NCBI GenBank assembly: GCA_963767645.1
Contig: CAVYEW010000008.1
Coordinates: 372,001 to 436,000 of the forward strand
Direction: 5' to 3'
DNA: 64,000 nt
From: DATFDN01 sp963767645
Lineage (GTDB): Bacteria > Pseudomonadota > Alphaproteobacteria > Acetobacterales > Acetobacteraceae
Under the pieces are notes generated by a model that saw only the letters and a list, made by a program, of their open reading frames with translations, was not told where the DNA came from and did not search any database. The position numbers and the translations under genes are program-made. Numbering within the stretch: the stretch's first letter is position 1; each line of letters opens with the position of its first letter. Shown in pieces: positions 18,877-27,388 of the stretch.

Positions 18877-19800
18877 GTGCCCGGTTCTTACCTTCCGGAA
18901 TGGATTGCGCCGCCTTTGGCCCGCCTCGCGCCGCTTGGCTTCGTCCTGCTCTGGAGTTCCTCGTTTATCGCGGCGAAGGCCGGGCTGAAGCATCTCTCCC
19001 CCCTGCTGTTCGTCGCCATCAGATTGTGCGTCTGCGCGCTGGTCCTGGTCCTTCTGATGCTGGGCTTGCGCCGATCCTGGCGTTCCCTGGGCGACTGGCG
19101 CTGGGTCCATTGCGCGATAGCCGGGGCACTCATCAACGCCTGCGGATTGATGGCGCCGCATGTAGGCATGTTGATGGTGCCGGCCGCGCATATCGCGCTG
19201 GTGCAGTCGCTCACGCCGTTGCTGACCGCCATATTCGGGGTCCTACTCCTGAACGAGCGGCTCCGGTCCGGTCAGTGGTTCGGCCTTGCGCTCGGGGTGA
19301 GCGGCGTGGCGCTGGTCGTCGGGCTCGCCGCCGTCGAGAGCGCGACCCGGCTCGAGGGGCTGGCGCTGGCGTTCCTCGGTGTCCTGGGCCTGGTCGCCGG
19401 CACGCTCTATTTCGGCCGCTTCTGCCGCGGCGTGCCCGCATTGCCGGGCGCGACCGCGCAGTTCCTCGCCGCTGCTGCCGTCAGCTCCCTGGTGGCGGCC
19501 ACGCTTGAGACACCGAGGGCCGACTGGACCGGGGCGACCATCGCCGCCATCGCCTGGAACACGGTCGCCGTGTCGCTCGGCGGGATGGCGCTCTATTTCT
19601 TCATGCTCACGCGCGGTACGGCGGCGCGGACGACGGCCAATTTCTACCTGGTTCCGGGTACGGCGGCGGTGCTGGGCTGGACCCTGCTGGGCGAGCGGTT
19701 GAGCCCGCTCGCCATACTGGGTCTGCTCGTCTCGTCGCTGGGCTGCTGGCTGGTGAATGGTTGGCCCCGACCACGGCGCGAGAAGGTCATCGCGGAGTGA
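18877..19800 (+). CDS. EamA/DMT-family transporter
   Basis: About 307 aa with ten predicted membrane segments in two EamA repeats. The first repeat begins LGFVLLWSSSFIAAKAGLKH and the second has the typical end NFYLVPGTAAVLGWTLLGER. Such proteins export amino acids or metabolites; the substrate is not deducible. The frame is open further upstream into the region before pleD; a GTG at 18877 with a weak GGAG just before it is the most reasonable start, but this is uncertain. Its 3' end overlaps the convergent glutathione S-transferase gene by 14 bp. Confidence 0.82.
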   Translation: MPGSYLPEWIAPPLARLAPLGFVLLWSSSFIAAKAGLKHLSPLLFVAIRLCVCALVLVLLMLGLRRSWRSLGDWRWVHCAIAGALINACGLMAPHVGMLMVPAAHIALVQSLTPLLTAIFGVLLLNERLRSGQWFGLALGVSGVALVVGLAAVESATRLEGLALAFLGVLGLVAGTLYFGRFCRGVPALPGATAQFLAAAAVSSLVAATLETPRADWTGATIAAIAWNTVAVSLGGMALYFFMLTRGTAARTTANFYLVPGTAAVLGWTLLGERLSPLAILGLLVSSLGCWLVNGWPRPRREKVIAE

Positions 19801-20485
19801 ATTGGGTCTTCCCGAAAAGCTGCTCCTTCTCGGCGTTGGTCATTGGGCCCTGCCGTTGGTTCTCGGCCAAGACCTGCACGCCCCGTCGCACTGCCGGGCG
19901 CGCGGCGATGGCGTCGTGCCAGCGCTTCACGTTCGGATAGTCGGACAAGTCGATGCCACGCCGGTCCGGGTTGCGGACCCAGGGAAAGGTGCAGATGTCG
20001 GCCATGCTGTACTCGTCGCCGGCAAGATAGGCCGCCTCGCCCAGCCGCTTGTCGAGCACGCGGTGCAGCCGTTTCACCTCGTTCGTGTAGCGCTCGATCG
20101 CGTACGGGATCTTCTCGGGCGCATAGGCGGCGAAGTGGTTGTATTGCCCAAACATCGGCCCGACGCCGCCCATCTGGAACATGATCCATTGCAGGCAGGC
20201 ATAGCGTCCCGCCGGATCGGCGGGGATCAGTTGCCCGCCGGACTTCTCCGACAGATAGATCAGGATCGCGCCGGACTCGAACAGCCGCAATTCCTTGCCG
20301 CCGGGTCCGTCGGGATCGACGATGGCGGGAATGCGATGATTTGGCGTGATCGTCAGGAACTCGGGCTTGAACTGATCGCCCTGGCCGATGTTCACCGGCA
20401 CCACCTTGTAAGGGATGCCAAGTTCCTCAAGCGCGATATGCACCTTGTGACCGTTCGGCGTGGGCCAGGTCCAGGCTTCGATCAT
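19787..20485 (-). CDS. Glutathione S-transferase (Ure2/YfcG-like)
   Basis: 232 aa. The thioredoxin-like N-terminal domain (MIEAWTWPTPNGHKVHIALE, then NHRIPAIVDPDG with the cis-Pro, and LFESGAILIYLSEK with the Glu-Ser glutathione site) is followed by the helical domain (AYLAGDEYSMADICTFPWVR). The TPNGHKV form of the N-terminus matches the Nu/YfcG class, which has disulfide reductase activity. It starts 23 bp downstream of the aminotransferase gene, so the two are probably one operon. Confidence 0.9.
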   Translation of the reverse strand: MIEAWTWPTPNGHKVHIALEELGIPYKVVPVNIGQGDQFKPEFLTITPNHRIPAIVDPDGPGGKELRLFESGAILIYLSEKSGGQLIPADPAGRYACLQWIMFQMGGVGPMFGQYNHFAAYAPEKIPYAIERYTNEVKRLHRVLDKRLGEAAYLAGDEYSMADICTFPWVRNPDRRGIDLSDYPNVKRWHDAIAARPAVRRGVQVLAENQRQGPMTNAEKEQLFGKTQFTPR

Positions 20486-20508
20486 GTGCTCCTCCCGTTG
20501 ATGGCGGC

Positions 20509-21684
20509 TCAGGCATTGCCGGCGAGGTAGTCCATCGCGACCTGCACGCCCTCCGGACGGTGCGGCACCCCGGCGGCGCGCAGTCCCATCTCCACACCGC
20601 CCAACGTGCCGATCAGCTGCAAATCGCCGAAATCCCCCAGATGGCCGATGCGGAACACGCGGTCCTTGAGGATGCCGAGCCCGTTGCCGAGGCTCATGTT
20701 GAACCTCTCGAGGATCACCGCCCGCAGCGCGTCCGCGCTGTGCCCCTCCGGCACGCGCACCGCCGTGAGCGAGGCGGAGTAGTCGCGCGGCTCGGCGCAC
20801 TGGATCTCCAGCCCCCAGGCGCGCACCGCCCGGCGCGTCGCCTCGGCGTGGCGGTCGTGGCGGGCGAACACATTGGCCAGCCCCTCCTCCAGCAGCATCG
20901 AGACCGCCTCGTCCAGGCCATAGAGCAGGTTGGTCCCGGGCGTGTAAGGGAAGAACCCGGTCGCGTTGGCGGCCAGCATCGGCCGCCAGTCCCAGTAGCT
21001 GCGCGGCAGGCGGGCGGTCTCCGCCGCCGCCAGCGCCTTGGCGCTGACCGCGTTGAAGGACAGGCCCGGCGGCAGCATCAGCCCCTTCTGCGAACCGGCG
21101 ACGGTGACGTCCACCCCCCATTCGTCATGGCGGTAGTCGATCGAGGCGAGCGAGGAGATCGTGTCCACCAGCAGCAGGGCGGGATGCCGCTCCTGATCCA
21201 GCGCCCGGCGCACCTCGTCGATATGGCTGGCGCAGCCGGTCGAGGTCTCGTTGTGGACCACACAGACCGCCTTGATGCGGTGTGCCTTGTCCTTGGCCAG
21301 CGCCTCGCCGATCGCCGCCACGTCGGCGCCGCGCCGCCAGTCGGTGTCGATGAACCGGGGAACCAGGCCGAGCCGCTCCGCCATCTCCCGCCACAGCGTC
21401 GCGAACCACCCGGTGCGGCACATCAGCACGGTATCGCCCAGCGAGAGCGTGTTGACCAGCGCCGCCTCCCACGCGCCGGTGCCCGAGGCGGGGTAGATCA
21501 CCACCGGACCGCTGGTCTGAAATACCGCGCGGAGCTTGCCGAGCAGTTCGAGCCCGAGGCGGCCGAAGGCGGGGCCGCGATGGTCCATGGTCGGCTGGTC
21601 GATGGCGCGCAGCACCCGGTCCGGCACATTGGTCGGACCGGGAATTTGCAGGAAGTGGCGGCCGGCGTGGTAGGATTGGGGCAT
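20509..21684 (-). CDS. Class V aminotransferase (serine-glyoxylate / alanine-glyoxylate type)
   Basis: From the ATG at 21684 the protein has 391 aa. The start HFLQIPGPTNVPDRVLRA, the middle VDTISSLASIDYRHDEW and the PLP-lysine site VAGSQKGLMLPPG match serine-glyoxylate aminotransferases. Such enzymes convert glyoxylate to glycine using serine, giving hydroxypyruvate. A glycolate-oxidase-like gene lies 1 kb away, so a glyoxylate link is plausible. An in-frame ATG 63 bp upstream would add a basic, low-quality leader and is not favoured. Confidence 0.87.
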   Translation of the reverse strand: MPQSYHAGRHFLQIPGPTNVPDRVLRAIDQPTMDHRGPAFGRLGLELLGKLRAVFQTSGPVVIYPASGTGAWEAALVNTLSLGDTVLMCRTGWFATLWREMAERLGLVPRFIDTDWRRGADVAAIGEALAKDKAHRIKAVCVVHNETSTGCASHIDEVRRALDQERHPALLLVDTISSLASIDYRHDEWGVDVTVAGSQKGLMLPPGLSFNAVSAKALAAAETARLPRSYWDWRPMLAANATGFFPYTPGTNLLYGLDEAVSMLLEEGLANVFARHDRHAEATRRAVRAWGLEIQCAEPRDYSASLTAVRVPEGHSADALRAVILERFNMSLGNGLGILKDRVFRIGHLGDFGDLQLIGTLGGVEMGLRAAGVPHRPEGVQVAMDYLAGNA

Positions 21685-21773
21685 GGAACGGCATCGACCC
21701 GCTGCTAGGCAGGCGCGCAGCATGGGGGGTGCCGGTCGGCGCGGCAACTCCCCATTTGGCAGCCGGGCGCGGG

Positions 21774-22508
21774 TCAGACCGCCCGGCGCCGACGTGCCCA
21801 GGCAAGGCTCAAGACGCCCAGGCCCACGAAGCCGAGCGAGGCGGGCTCTGGCACCGGCATGGTCGTCACATCCTCGGTCGTGATCGCGAAGTTCAATGCC
21901 GCCTGGGTTTGATACAGATCGGCATAGAACACTTCGAGGCTGTGAGAGCCCGCCGACAGCACGCTCGTTGTACTGGAGGCAGGAGTATCCGGATGTACGC
22001 CGCCGAGATTGATGACGGTGTTGCCGTCCACATAAGCAAACACAGCGTCGTCCGCACCGGCAGAGAACGTGACTTTCTCCGCTTCCGGAAGGTTCAGCGT
22101 CCCGGAGAATACGGCGGTCTGGAAGCCGTGCGCATCATTCGTCCCATTCCCCATCGGGGGAAAGAACGACGTGTTGGTATAGGGAAGGGCGATCGTCCCC
22201 GTACCCGACCGGCTCACGTGAGGATCGAGAGATGGACTCCACCACTCGATCTCTCCGGAACCGTTCACGTCGTGAATCGTCGGGCCGCCATAAGTCGGGT
22301 TCAGCACCGGCAGGCCATCCGGCCCAAGCTTGCCGGTGACTTGGTTATAATAGGTATTGCAGCAATCTGACTGGAAGTCAGAGTCGCCGGGGGCGACGCT
22401 GTAGTATGTCGCGGACAGGGTGTTGACAGCTTCTGCTTTCGTAGCGGCGGCGCTCAGTATTGCTGCGGCTGCCGCGCTCGCGAGCAGGATGGCGTTGCGT
22501 GAAGCCAT
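21774..22508 (-). CDS. PEP-CTERM exported protein with fibro-slime/PA14-like domain
   Basis: 244 aa. An N-terminal signal peptide (ILLASAAAAAILSAAATKAEA) leads into a secreted domain. The segment AGADDAVFAYVDGNTVINLG followed by GVHPD matches the core of fibro-slime/PA14-type domains. The protein ends with the sorting signal VPEPASLGFVGLGVLSLAW and an ARRRR tail, recognised by exosortase. Two cysteines are adjacent (SDCCNTYY). The exosortase gene is not in the window. The protein is probably released to or held at the cell surface; its partner is unknown. Confidence 0.85.
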   Translation of the reverse strand: MASRNAILLASAAAAAILSAAATKAEAVNTLSATYYSVAPGDSDFQSDCCNTYYNQVTGKLGPDGLPVLNPTYGGPTIHDVNGSGEIEWWSPSLDPHVSRSGTGTIALPYTNTSFFPPMGNGTNDAHGFQTAVFSGTLNLPEAEKVTFSAGADDAVFAYVDGNTVINLGGVHPDTPASSTTSVLSAGSHSLEVFYADLYQTQAALNFAITTEDVTTMPVPEPASLGFVGLGVLSLAWARRRRAV

Positions 22509-22714
22509 GTTCGGGGTTCCATCTCAGATCGAATGTGAACCGAATGTAAACGGAATATGTATCGATGTCAAAAAATAAACGTTAGAGGATCGATTTCGGG
22601 ACGTGAGCCGGCGAGGTCCAGAATTTAGGACGGAGCCACATCGATGGGGACAGCCGGGTGGCATGATCCGGCTGATGTGCTAGCCACCTCGGCGAAAATC
22701 GTCGGAGGGCATCT

Positions 22715-25567
22715 GTGAACGCCGCGACCAAACCGGGCGGGACGCGCTTGGCCGCCCGCCTTTCCCGCGAATTGCGCGGCGAGGTGCTGTTCGACGCCGC
22801 CAGCCGCGGCCGCTACGCCACCGATGCCTCGATCTACCAGGTCGAGCCGCTGGGCGTTGTGGTGCCGCGGGACATAGACGATGTGGCCGCGACGCTTGCG
22901 CTGGCCCGCGAGGAAGGTGTGCCGGTGCTGGCGCGCGGCGGCGGCACCAGCCAGTGCGGGCAGACGGTCAACCGCGCCGTCGTCCTCGATTTCAGCAAGT
23001 ATCTGCGGCGCGTGCTGGCCATCGACGCGGATGCCCGCGTCGCGCTGGTCGAGCCGGGAATCGTGCTCACGCACCTCAACGCCGCGCTCCGCCCGCACGG
23101 CCTGTTTTTCCCGGTCGATCCATCCACCCACGCCCGGTGCACCATTGGCGGCATGGCTGGCAACAATTCCTGCGGGGCGAAGTCGATCCGCTACGGGCTG
23201 ATGGCCGACAACGTGCGGGCGATCGACGCCATCCTGGCCGACGGCACGCGCCATCGCTTCGGCGCGGTGCCGGACAATGCCGACATGCCGGCGAGGGTTG
23301 CCGAGTTGGTCCAGCGCCTGCGCACGCTCGGCGCCGCCGAGGCCGACGAGATCGCCGCGCGTTTCCCCAAGGTGCTGCGCCGGGTCGGCGGCTACAACCT
23401 TGACGCCCTGACCGAGCCGCACCCGAACCTCGCCCGCCTGCTGGTAGGATCGGAGGGCACGCTCGCCCTCTCCGCCGCGATCGAGCTGACCCTCTCTCCG
23501 ATCAAGCCGCGCAAGGTGCTCGGCATCTGCCAGTTCCCGACGTTCCGCGCCGCGATGGAGGCGGCGCGGCATATCGTCGCGCTCGATCCGGAGGCGGTGG
23601 AGCTGGTTGACCGCACCATGATAGACCTGGGGCGGGCGATCGCGATCTACCGTCCGACAATCGAGCGGATGCTGATCGGCGAGCCCGACAGCCTGCTGAT
23701 CGTGGAGTTCCACGGCCACGAGGACGCGAAGCTGCTCGCCAAGCTCGGGGATCTGAAGGCCCTGATGGGCGATCTCGGCTACCCCGGGGCGATGGTGCGC
23801 GCCACCGACGCCGCCTTCCAGGGGGACGTTGCCGCGGTGCGCGAGGCGGGCCTCAACATCATGATGTCGATGAAGGGCGACGCGAAGCCGGTCTCGTTCA
23901 TCGAGGATTGCGCGGTCCGGCTGGAGGATCTGGCCGACTACACAGAGCGGCTGAACGAGGTATTCGCCCGGCACGGCACCAAGGGCACCTGGTACGCTCA
24001 TGCCTCGATCGGCTGCCTGCATGTCCGCCCGGTGCTGAACATGAAGGACCCGAAGGACGTCGCCACCATGCGCGCCGTCGCCGAGGAGTGCTTTGCCCTG
24101 GTGCGCGCATACAAGGGTTCGCATAGCGGCGAGCACGGTGACGGCATCGTGCGCAGCGAGTTCCACGCCGGCATGTTCGGACCGCGCATCGTGCGTGCGT
24201 TCGAGCAGGTCAAGGACGAGTTTGACCCGCACGGCCTGCTCAATCCCGGCCGCATCGTCCGCCCGCCGCGCATGGACGACCGGACGCTGTTCCGCTACCC
24301 GCCCAGCTATGCGCCGGCGCCGGGTTTCACGCCCAAGCTCGATTGGTCGGAGCATCCCGCCGGGATGCTTGGCGCCGTCGAGATGTGCAACAACAACGGA
24401 ACCTGCCGCGCCCTCAATGTCGGTGTGATGTGTCCCAGCTATCGCGTGACCCTCGACGAGGAGCACCTGACGCGCGGCCGCGCCAATACCTTGCGCCTGG
24501 CGATGACCGGCCAGCTCGGCCCCGCCGCGATGGCATCCGACGCGGTGGCGGAAGCGCTGAAGCTCTGCGTGTCCTGCAAGGCGTGCCGGCGGGAGTGCCC
24601 GACCGGCGTCGACATGGCGAAGATGAAGATCGAGGTGCTGGCCGCGCGGGCCGAGCGGCGCGGCATCGGCGCGCGCGAGCGCTTGGTCGCCGGACTGCCG
24701 CGCACCGCGCCGATCCTCGCCCGCCTGCCCTGGGCGGCACGGCTCCAGGCGAGCCGGCCGGCGCGGGCCGCGCTCGCGCGCCTCGGCTTCGCGCCGGATC
24801 GCAGCCAACCCGTACTGCGCCGAGACTATTTCCGCGATCAGGAGACCGGGCAGGGAACCGGGCCGGACGTTCTGCTGCTGGCCGACACGTTCAACCGCTG
24901 GTTCGAGCCCGAGAACTTGCGCGCCGCAATCCGTGTGCTGCAAGCCGCCGGGTTCCGCCCGCGTGTGCCCAAGGCAGGCAGTCGGCCGCTCTGCTGCGGC
25001 CGCACCTATCTGGCCGCCGGCATGGTCGAGCGGGCACGGGCAGAGGCGCGGCGCACCCTGGCCGCGCTCGCGGGCGAGGCAACGGTGGTCGGGTTGGAAC
25101 CGTCCTGTCTGCTGACCTTGCGTGACGAGTTCCGCTCACTGCTGCCCGGCGCGGCGGCTGATGCCCTCGCCGGGCGCGCACTCCTGCTGTCGGAGTTCCT
25201 GGAACGCGAGAAGGTCGCGCTACCCCTCCGGCCGCTGCCGCGCGCCGCCCATGTCCACGGGCATTGCCACCAGAAGTCCTTTGGCGCCTTCCCTGCCGCG
25301 CTGGCGGCGCTCCGGCAGGTGCCGGAGCTTGCGGTGCGGCCGATCGCCTCCTCGTGCTGCGGGATGGCCGGCGCCTTCGGCTATCAGGCGGAGACCCAGG
25401 AGACCTCGCGCGCGATGGCGGAGGCGGCGCTGATCCCCGCCGTGCGCGCCGCCGGTCCCGAGGACATCATCGTGGCCGACGGCACTTCCTGCCGGCATCA
25501 GATCCGCGATCTCGCGGGACGCGAGGCGGTCCATTCCGTACGCCTGCTGGAGCGTGCGCTGGCATGA
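22715..25567 (+). CDS. FAD-binding and (Fe-S)-binding oxidoreductase, fused GlcD/GlcF type (D-lactate/glycolate/2-hydroxyacid dehydrogenase)
   Basis: 950 aa. Residues 1-500 form a PCMH FAD domain (VLARGGGTSQCGQTVNRAVV, GNNSCGAKSIRYG) and FAD-oxidase C-terminal domain (SGEHGDGIVRSEF). A ferredoxin-like section follows: MCNNNGTCR and CVSCKACRRECPTGVDMAKM, near residue 620. The end carries two CCG domains (RPLCCGRTYLAAGM and SSCCGMAGAFGY) as in GlcF. It probably oxidises a 2-hydroxyacid at the membrane and feeds the quinone pool. GGAGG lies upstream of the GTG start. The TRAP transporter follows after 71 bp and probably supplies its substrate. Confidence 0.9.
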   Translation: MNAATKPGGTRLAARLSRELRGEVLFDAASRGRYATDASIYQVEPLGVVVPRDIDDVAATLALAREEGVPVLARGGGTSQCGQTVNRAVVLDFSKYLRRVLAIDADARVALVEPGIVLTHLNAALRPHGLFFPVDPSTHARCTIGGMAGNNSCGAKSIRYGLMADNVRAIDAILADGTRHRFGAVPDNADMPARVAELVQRLRTLGAAEADEIAARFPKVLRRVGGYNLDALTEPHPNLARLLVGSEGTLALSAAIELTLSPIKPRKVLGICQFPTFRAAMEAARHIVALDPEAVELVDRTMIDLGRAIAIYRPTIERMLIGEPDSLLIVEFHGHEDAKLLAKLGDLKALMGDLGYPGAMVRATDAAFQGDVAAVREAGLNIMMSMKGDAKPVSFIEDCAVRLEDLADYTERLNEVFARHGTKGTWYAHASIGCLHVRPVLNMKDPKDVATMRAVAEECFALVRAYKGSHSGEHGDGIVRSEFHAGMFGPRIVRAFEQVKDEFDPHGLLNPGRIVRPPRMDDRTLFRYPPSYAPAPGFTPKLDWSEHPAGMLGAVEMCNNNGTCRALNVGVMCPSYRVTLDEEHLTRGRANTLRLAMTGQLGPAAMASDAVAEALKLCVSCKACRRECPTGVDMAKMKIEVLAARAERRGIGARERLVAGLPRTAPILARLPWAARLQASRPARAALARLGFAPDRSQPVLRRDYFRDQETGQGTGPDVLLLADTFNRWFEPENLRAAIRVLQAAGFRPRVPKAGSRPLCCGRTYLAAGMVERARAEARRTLAALAGEATVVGLEPSCLLTLRDEFRSLLPGAAADALAGRALLLSEFLEREKVALPLRPLPRAAHVHGHCHQKSFGAFPAALAALRQVPELAVRPIASSCCGMAGAFGYQAETQETSRAMAEAALIPAVRAAGPEDIIVADGTSCRHQIRDLAGREAVHSVRLLERALA

Positions 25568-25638
25568 CCTTCGCCACGCGTGATTGACAGATAGCCGACC
25601 GGCGACGTTTCATCTTCCATGAACCCATAGGAGGGAAC

Positions 25639-26670
25639 ATGTCGGGAAACGGCTCCGCTCGGCCGCTTGCGCTGTCACGCCGCGCTTTCGTGGCGACCGC
25701 TGCGGCTGGTGCCGCCTCGCTGTCGGCCCCCGCCACCGCGGCGGGCAACCGGGTCTTCACCTTCGCCCACGACGAGCCGCACGACACCGGATACGGCTTC
25801 TTCGCCGACACCTTCAACGCCAAGCTCAAGCAGCTCAGCGGCGGGCGCTTCTCGATCCACGAGTTCCCCGGCGCGCAGCTTGGCCAGGAGCCGGAGCTGG
25901 CGCAGAAGGTGCGCAGCGGCGACATCGACTTCGTCATCAACTCCACCGCCAACACCTCGACCGTGGTGCCCCAGGCCGGCGTGTTCTCGCTGCACTTCAT
26001 CTTCCGCGACGAGGCGCATCTGTCCAAGTCGATGCTCGACCCGGCGGTGAACCAGTTGTTCCGGGAGATGATCGCGGCAAATACCACGGGCGCGAGATCG
26101 CTCGGCCTTGGCACGCTCGGCTTCCGGAAGTGCTATGCGAAGTTCGAGATCAAGAGCGTCGGCGATCTGAAGGGCCGGAAGGTCCGTGTGCAGGCGACCA
26201 AGACGGAGGACCGCTTCTTCAGCGCCTATGGCGCGGTGCCGATCCACATGCCGATCGGCCAGGTGTACACCTCGCTGGAGACCGGGCTGGTCGATGTCGC
26301 CGAGAACGGCGCCGACATCTATCGGGCGCAGAAGCACTACGAAGTGGCGCCAGTGCTGTCTTCGACCGATCACGAGGCCAACAACAACCATTTATGGGTC
26401 AGCGACAAGGCCTGGAAGAGCCTCAACCCCGAGGAGCAGGGCTGGATCACAACCACGTTCGAATACGCCCGCGGCCTCGCCGTGCCGCGCTCGCTCGAAT
26501 ACGACCACGCTGCGGTGGAGGGGCTGAAGAAGATGGGCGTCGAGATCTTCACCGGCGTCGATCGCAAGAGCTTCATCGACATCGCCACGCCGATCCAGGA
26601 GGAGCAGGCCCAGGCGCTCGGGCCCTACGCCGTGCGGCTGCTGGCGCTGGTGCGCAAGGTGCCGGCCTGA
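25639..26670 (+). CDS. dctP: TRAP transporter solute-binding protein (DctP family)
   Basis: 343 aa with a twin-arginine signal (LSRRAFVATAAAGAAS). The mature part shows the DctP pattern: FFADTFNAKLKQLSGGRFSI, QLGQEPELAQKVRSGDIDFV, LGLGTLGFRKCYAKFEIKSV and GRKVRVQATKTEDRFFSAYG, whose arginine normally binds the substrate carboxylate. It would capture a small carboxylic acid in the periplasm. The upstream 2-hydroxyacid dehydrogenase suggests lactate or glycolate, as inference. An AGGAGGG precedes the ATG. Confidence 0.93.
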   Translation: MSGNGSARPLALSRRAFVATAAAGAASLSAPATAAGNRVFTFAHDEPHDTGYGFFADTFNAKLKQLSGGRFSIHEFPGAQLGQEPELAQKVRSGDIDFVINSTANTSTVVPQAGVFSLHFIFRDEAHLSKSMLDPAVNQLFREMIAANTTGARSLGLGTLGFRKCYAKFEIKSVGDLKGRKVRVQATKTEDRFFSAYGAVPIHMPIGQVYTSLETGLVDVAENGADIYRAQKHYEVAPVLSSTDHEANNNHLWVSDKAWKSLNPEEQGWITTTFEYARGLAVPRSLEYDHAAVEGLKKMGVEIFTGVDRKSFIDIATPIQEEQAQALGPYAVRLLALVRKVPA

Positions 26671-26686
26671 TGCGGGCTGATGATGA

Positions 26687-26741
26687 CCCCTCCCGCAAGG
26701 GGAGGGGAGCCTTGCTTCTCCCCCTCCCCTTGCGGGAGGGG
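26687..26741. repeat. Perfect 21-bp inverted repeat between dctP and dctQ
   Basis: Arms at 26687-26707 and 26721-26741 are exact reverse complements (left arm cccctcccgcaaggggaggg plus g) around a 13-nt spacer. Each arm itself contains an imperfect palindrome (ccctcccgc/ggggaggg). This is the style of a REP-like dispersed palindrome. In the transcript it would form a very stable hairpin that could lower expression of the two membrane subunits relative to the binding protein. There is no T-run, so full termination is not obvious. Confidence 0.85.
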
Positions 26742-26791
26742 GCCGGGGGAAGGGGTGGCGATGAGGCATCACACCCCACCGTTGCCCTCAG

Positions 26792-27388
26792 ATGACCTAC
26801 GCCAACTGGTCGGGCGCGGTCCTCTCGCGAAAGCGCCCGCAGCTCAAATGGCAGGCCCTCGACCTGCTTGAGTTCGCGCTGATCGTGGTCTGCGCCCTGC
26901 TGCTGGTCGGGTTCCTGCTCAGCGAGCTGGCCGACGTCGCGTTCCGCATCCTGCGTCGTCCGTGGCTGGAGGCGCAGGAGTTCTCGCTCGGCTTCTTCGT
27001 ATGGGGGGTGTTCATGGGCGGCGCCGTCGGCGTGCGGCGCAACGACCATTTCCGGCTCGCGGCCAGCGCGGAGGTGTTCGCGGGCGCGGTGCGGACCGCG
27101 ATCGAGACCTTCCAGCAATTGGTGATGATCGGGGTCGCTTTGGCGATGGTGTGGTTCGGCTACCTCAATTTCCTCACCGGCTTCGGCAGCTACCTGATGC
27201 CTTCGCTCACGCCGGTTGCCGTGCTGTATGCCGCAATCCCCGTGGCCGGCGCGCTGATCGGACTGTTCTCGGTCGAGAAACTGGTGAATGGCTGGCGCCG
27301 CGGCTTCCCGGACCCCGAGCCCGATCTGCCGCCGGGCACGGAGCTTGCCGAGCTGATCGCCATGCCGCCCGCCGAGACCCGGCCGTGA
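26792..27388 (+). CDS. dctQ: TRAP transporter small permease (DctQ family)
   Basis: 198 aa with four membrane segments (LLEFALIVVCALLLVGFLL region, FFVWGVFMGGAVGVRRNDHF, FQQLVMIGVALAMVWFGYL, VAVLYAAIPVAGALIGLF). The short GGAVGVRRNDHF with a charged end after helix 2 is typical of DctQ. The gene lies 121 bp after dctP, across the inverted repeat, and overlaps dctM by 4 bp (GTGA). Confidence 0.9.
   Translation: MTYANWSGAVLSRKRPQLKWQALDLLEFALIVVCALLLVGFLLSELADVAFRILRRPWLEAQEFSLGFFVWGVFMGGAVGVRRNDHFRLAASAEVFAGAVRTAIETFQQLVMIGVALAMVWFGYLNFLTGFGSYLMPSLTPVAVLYAAIPVAGALIGLFSVEKLVNGWRRGFPDPEPDLPPGTELAELIAMPPAETRP

Noticed and set aside
22625..24943. 772-codon antisense frame opposite the FAD/Fe-S dehydrogenase
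   Set aside because: It overlaps a gene with unmistakable cofactor motifs, has no start signal and shows shadow composition.
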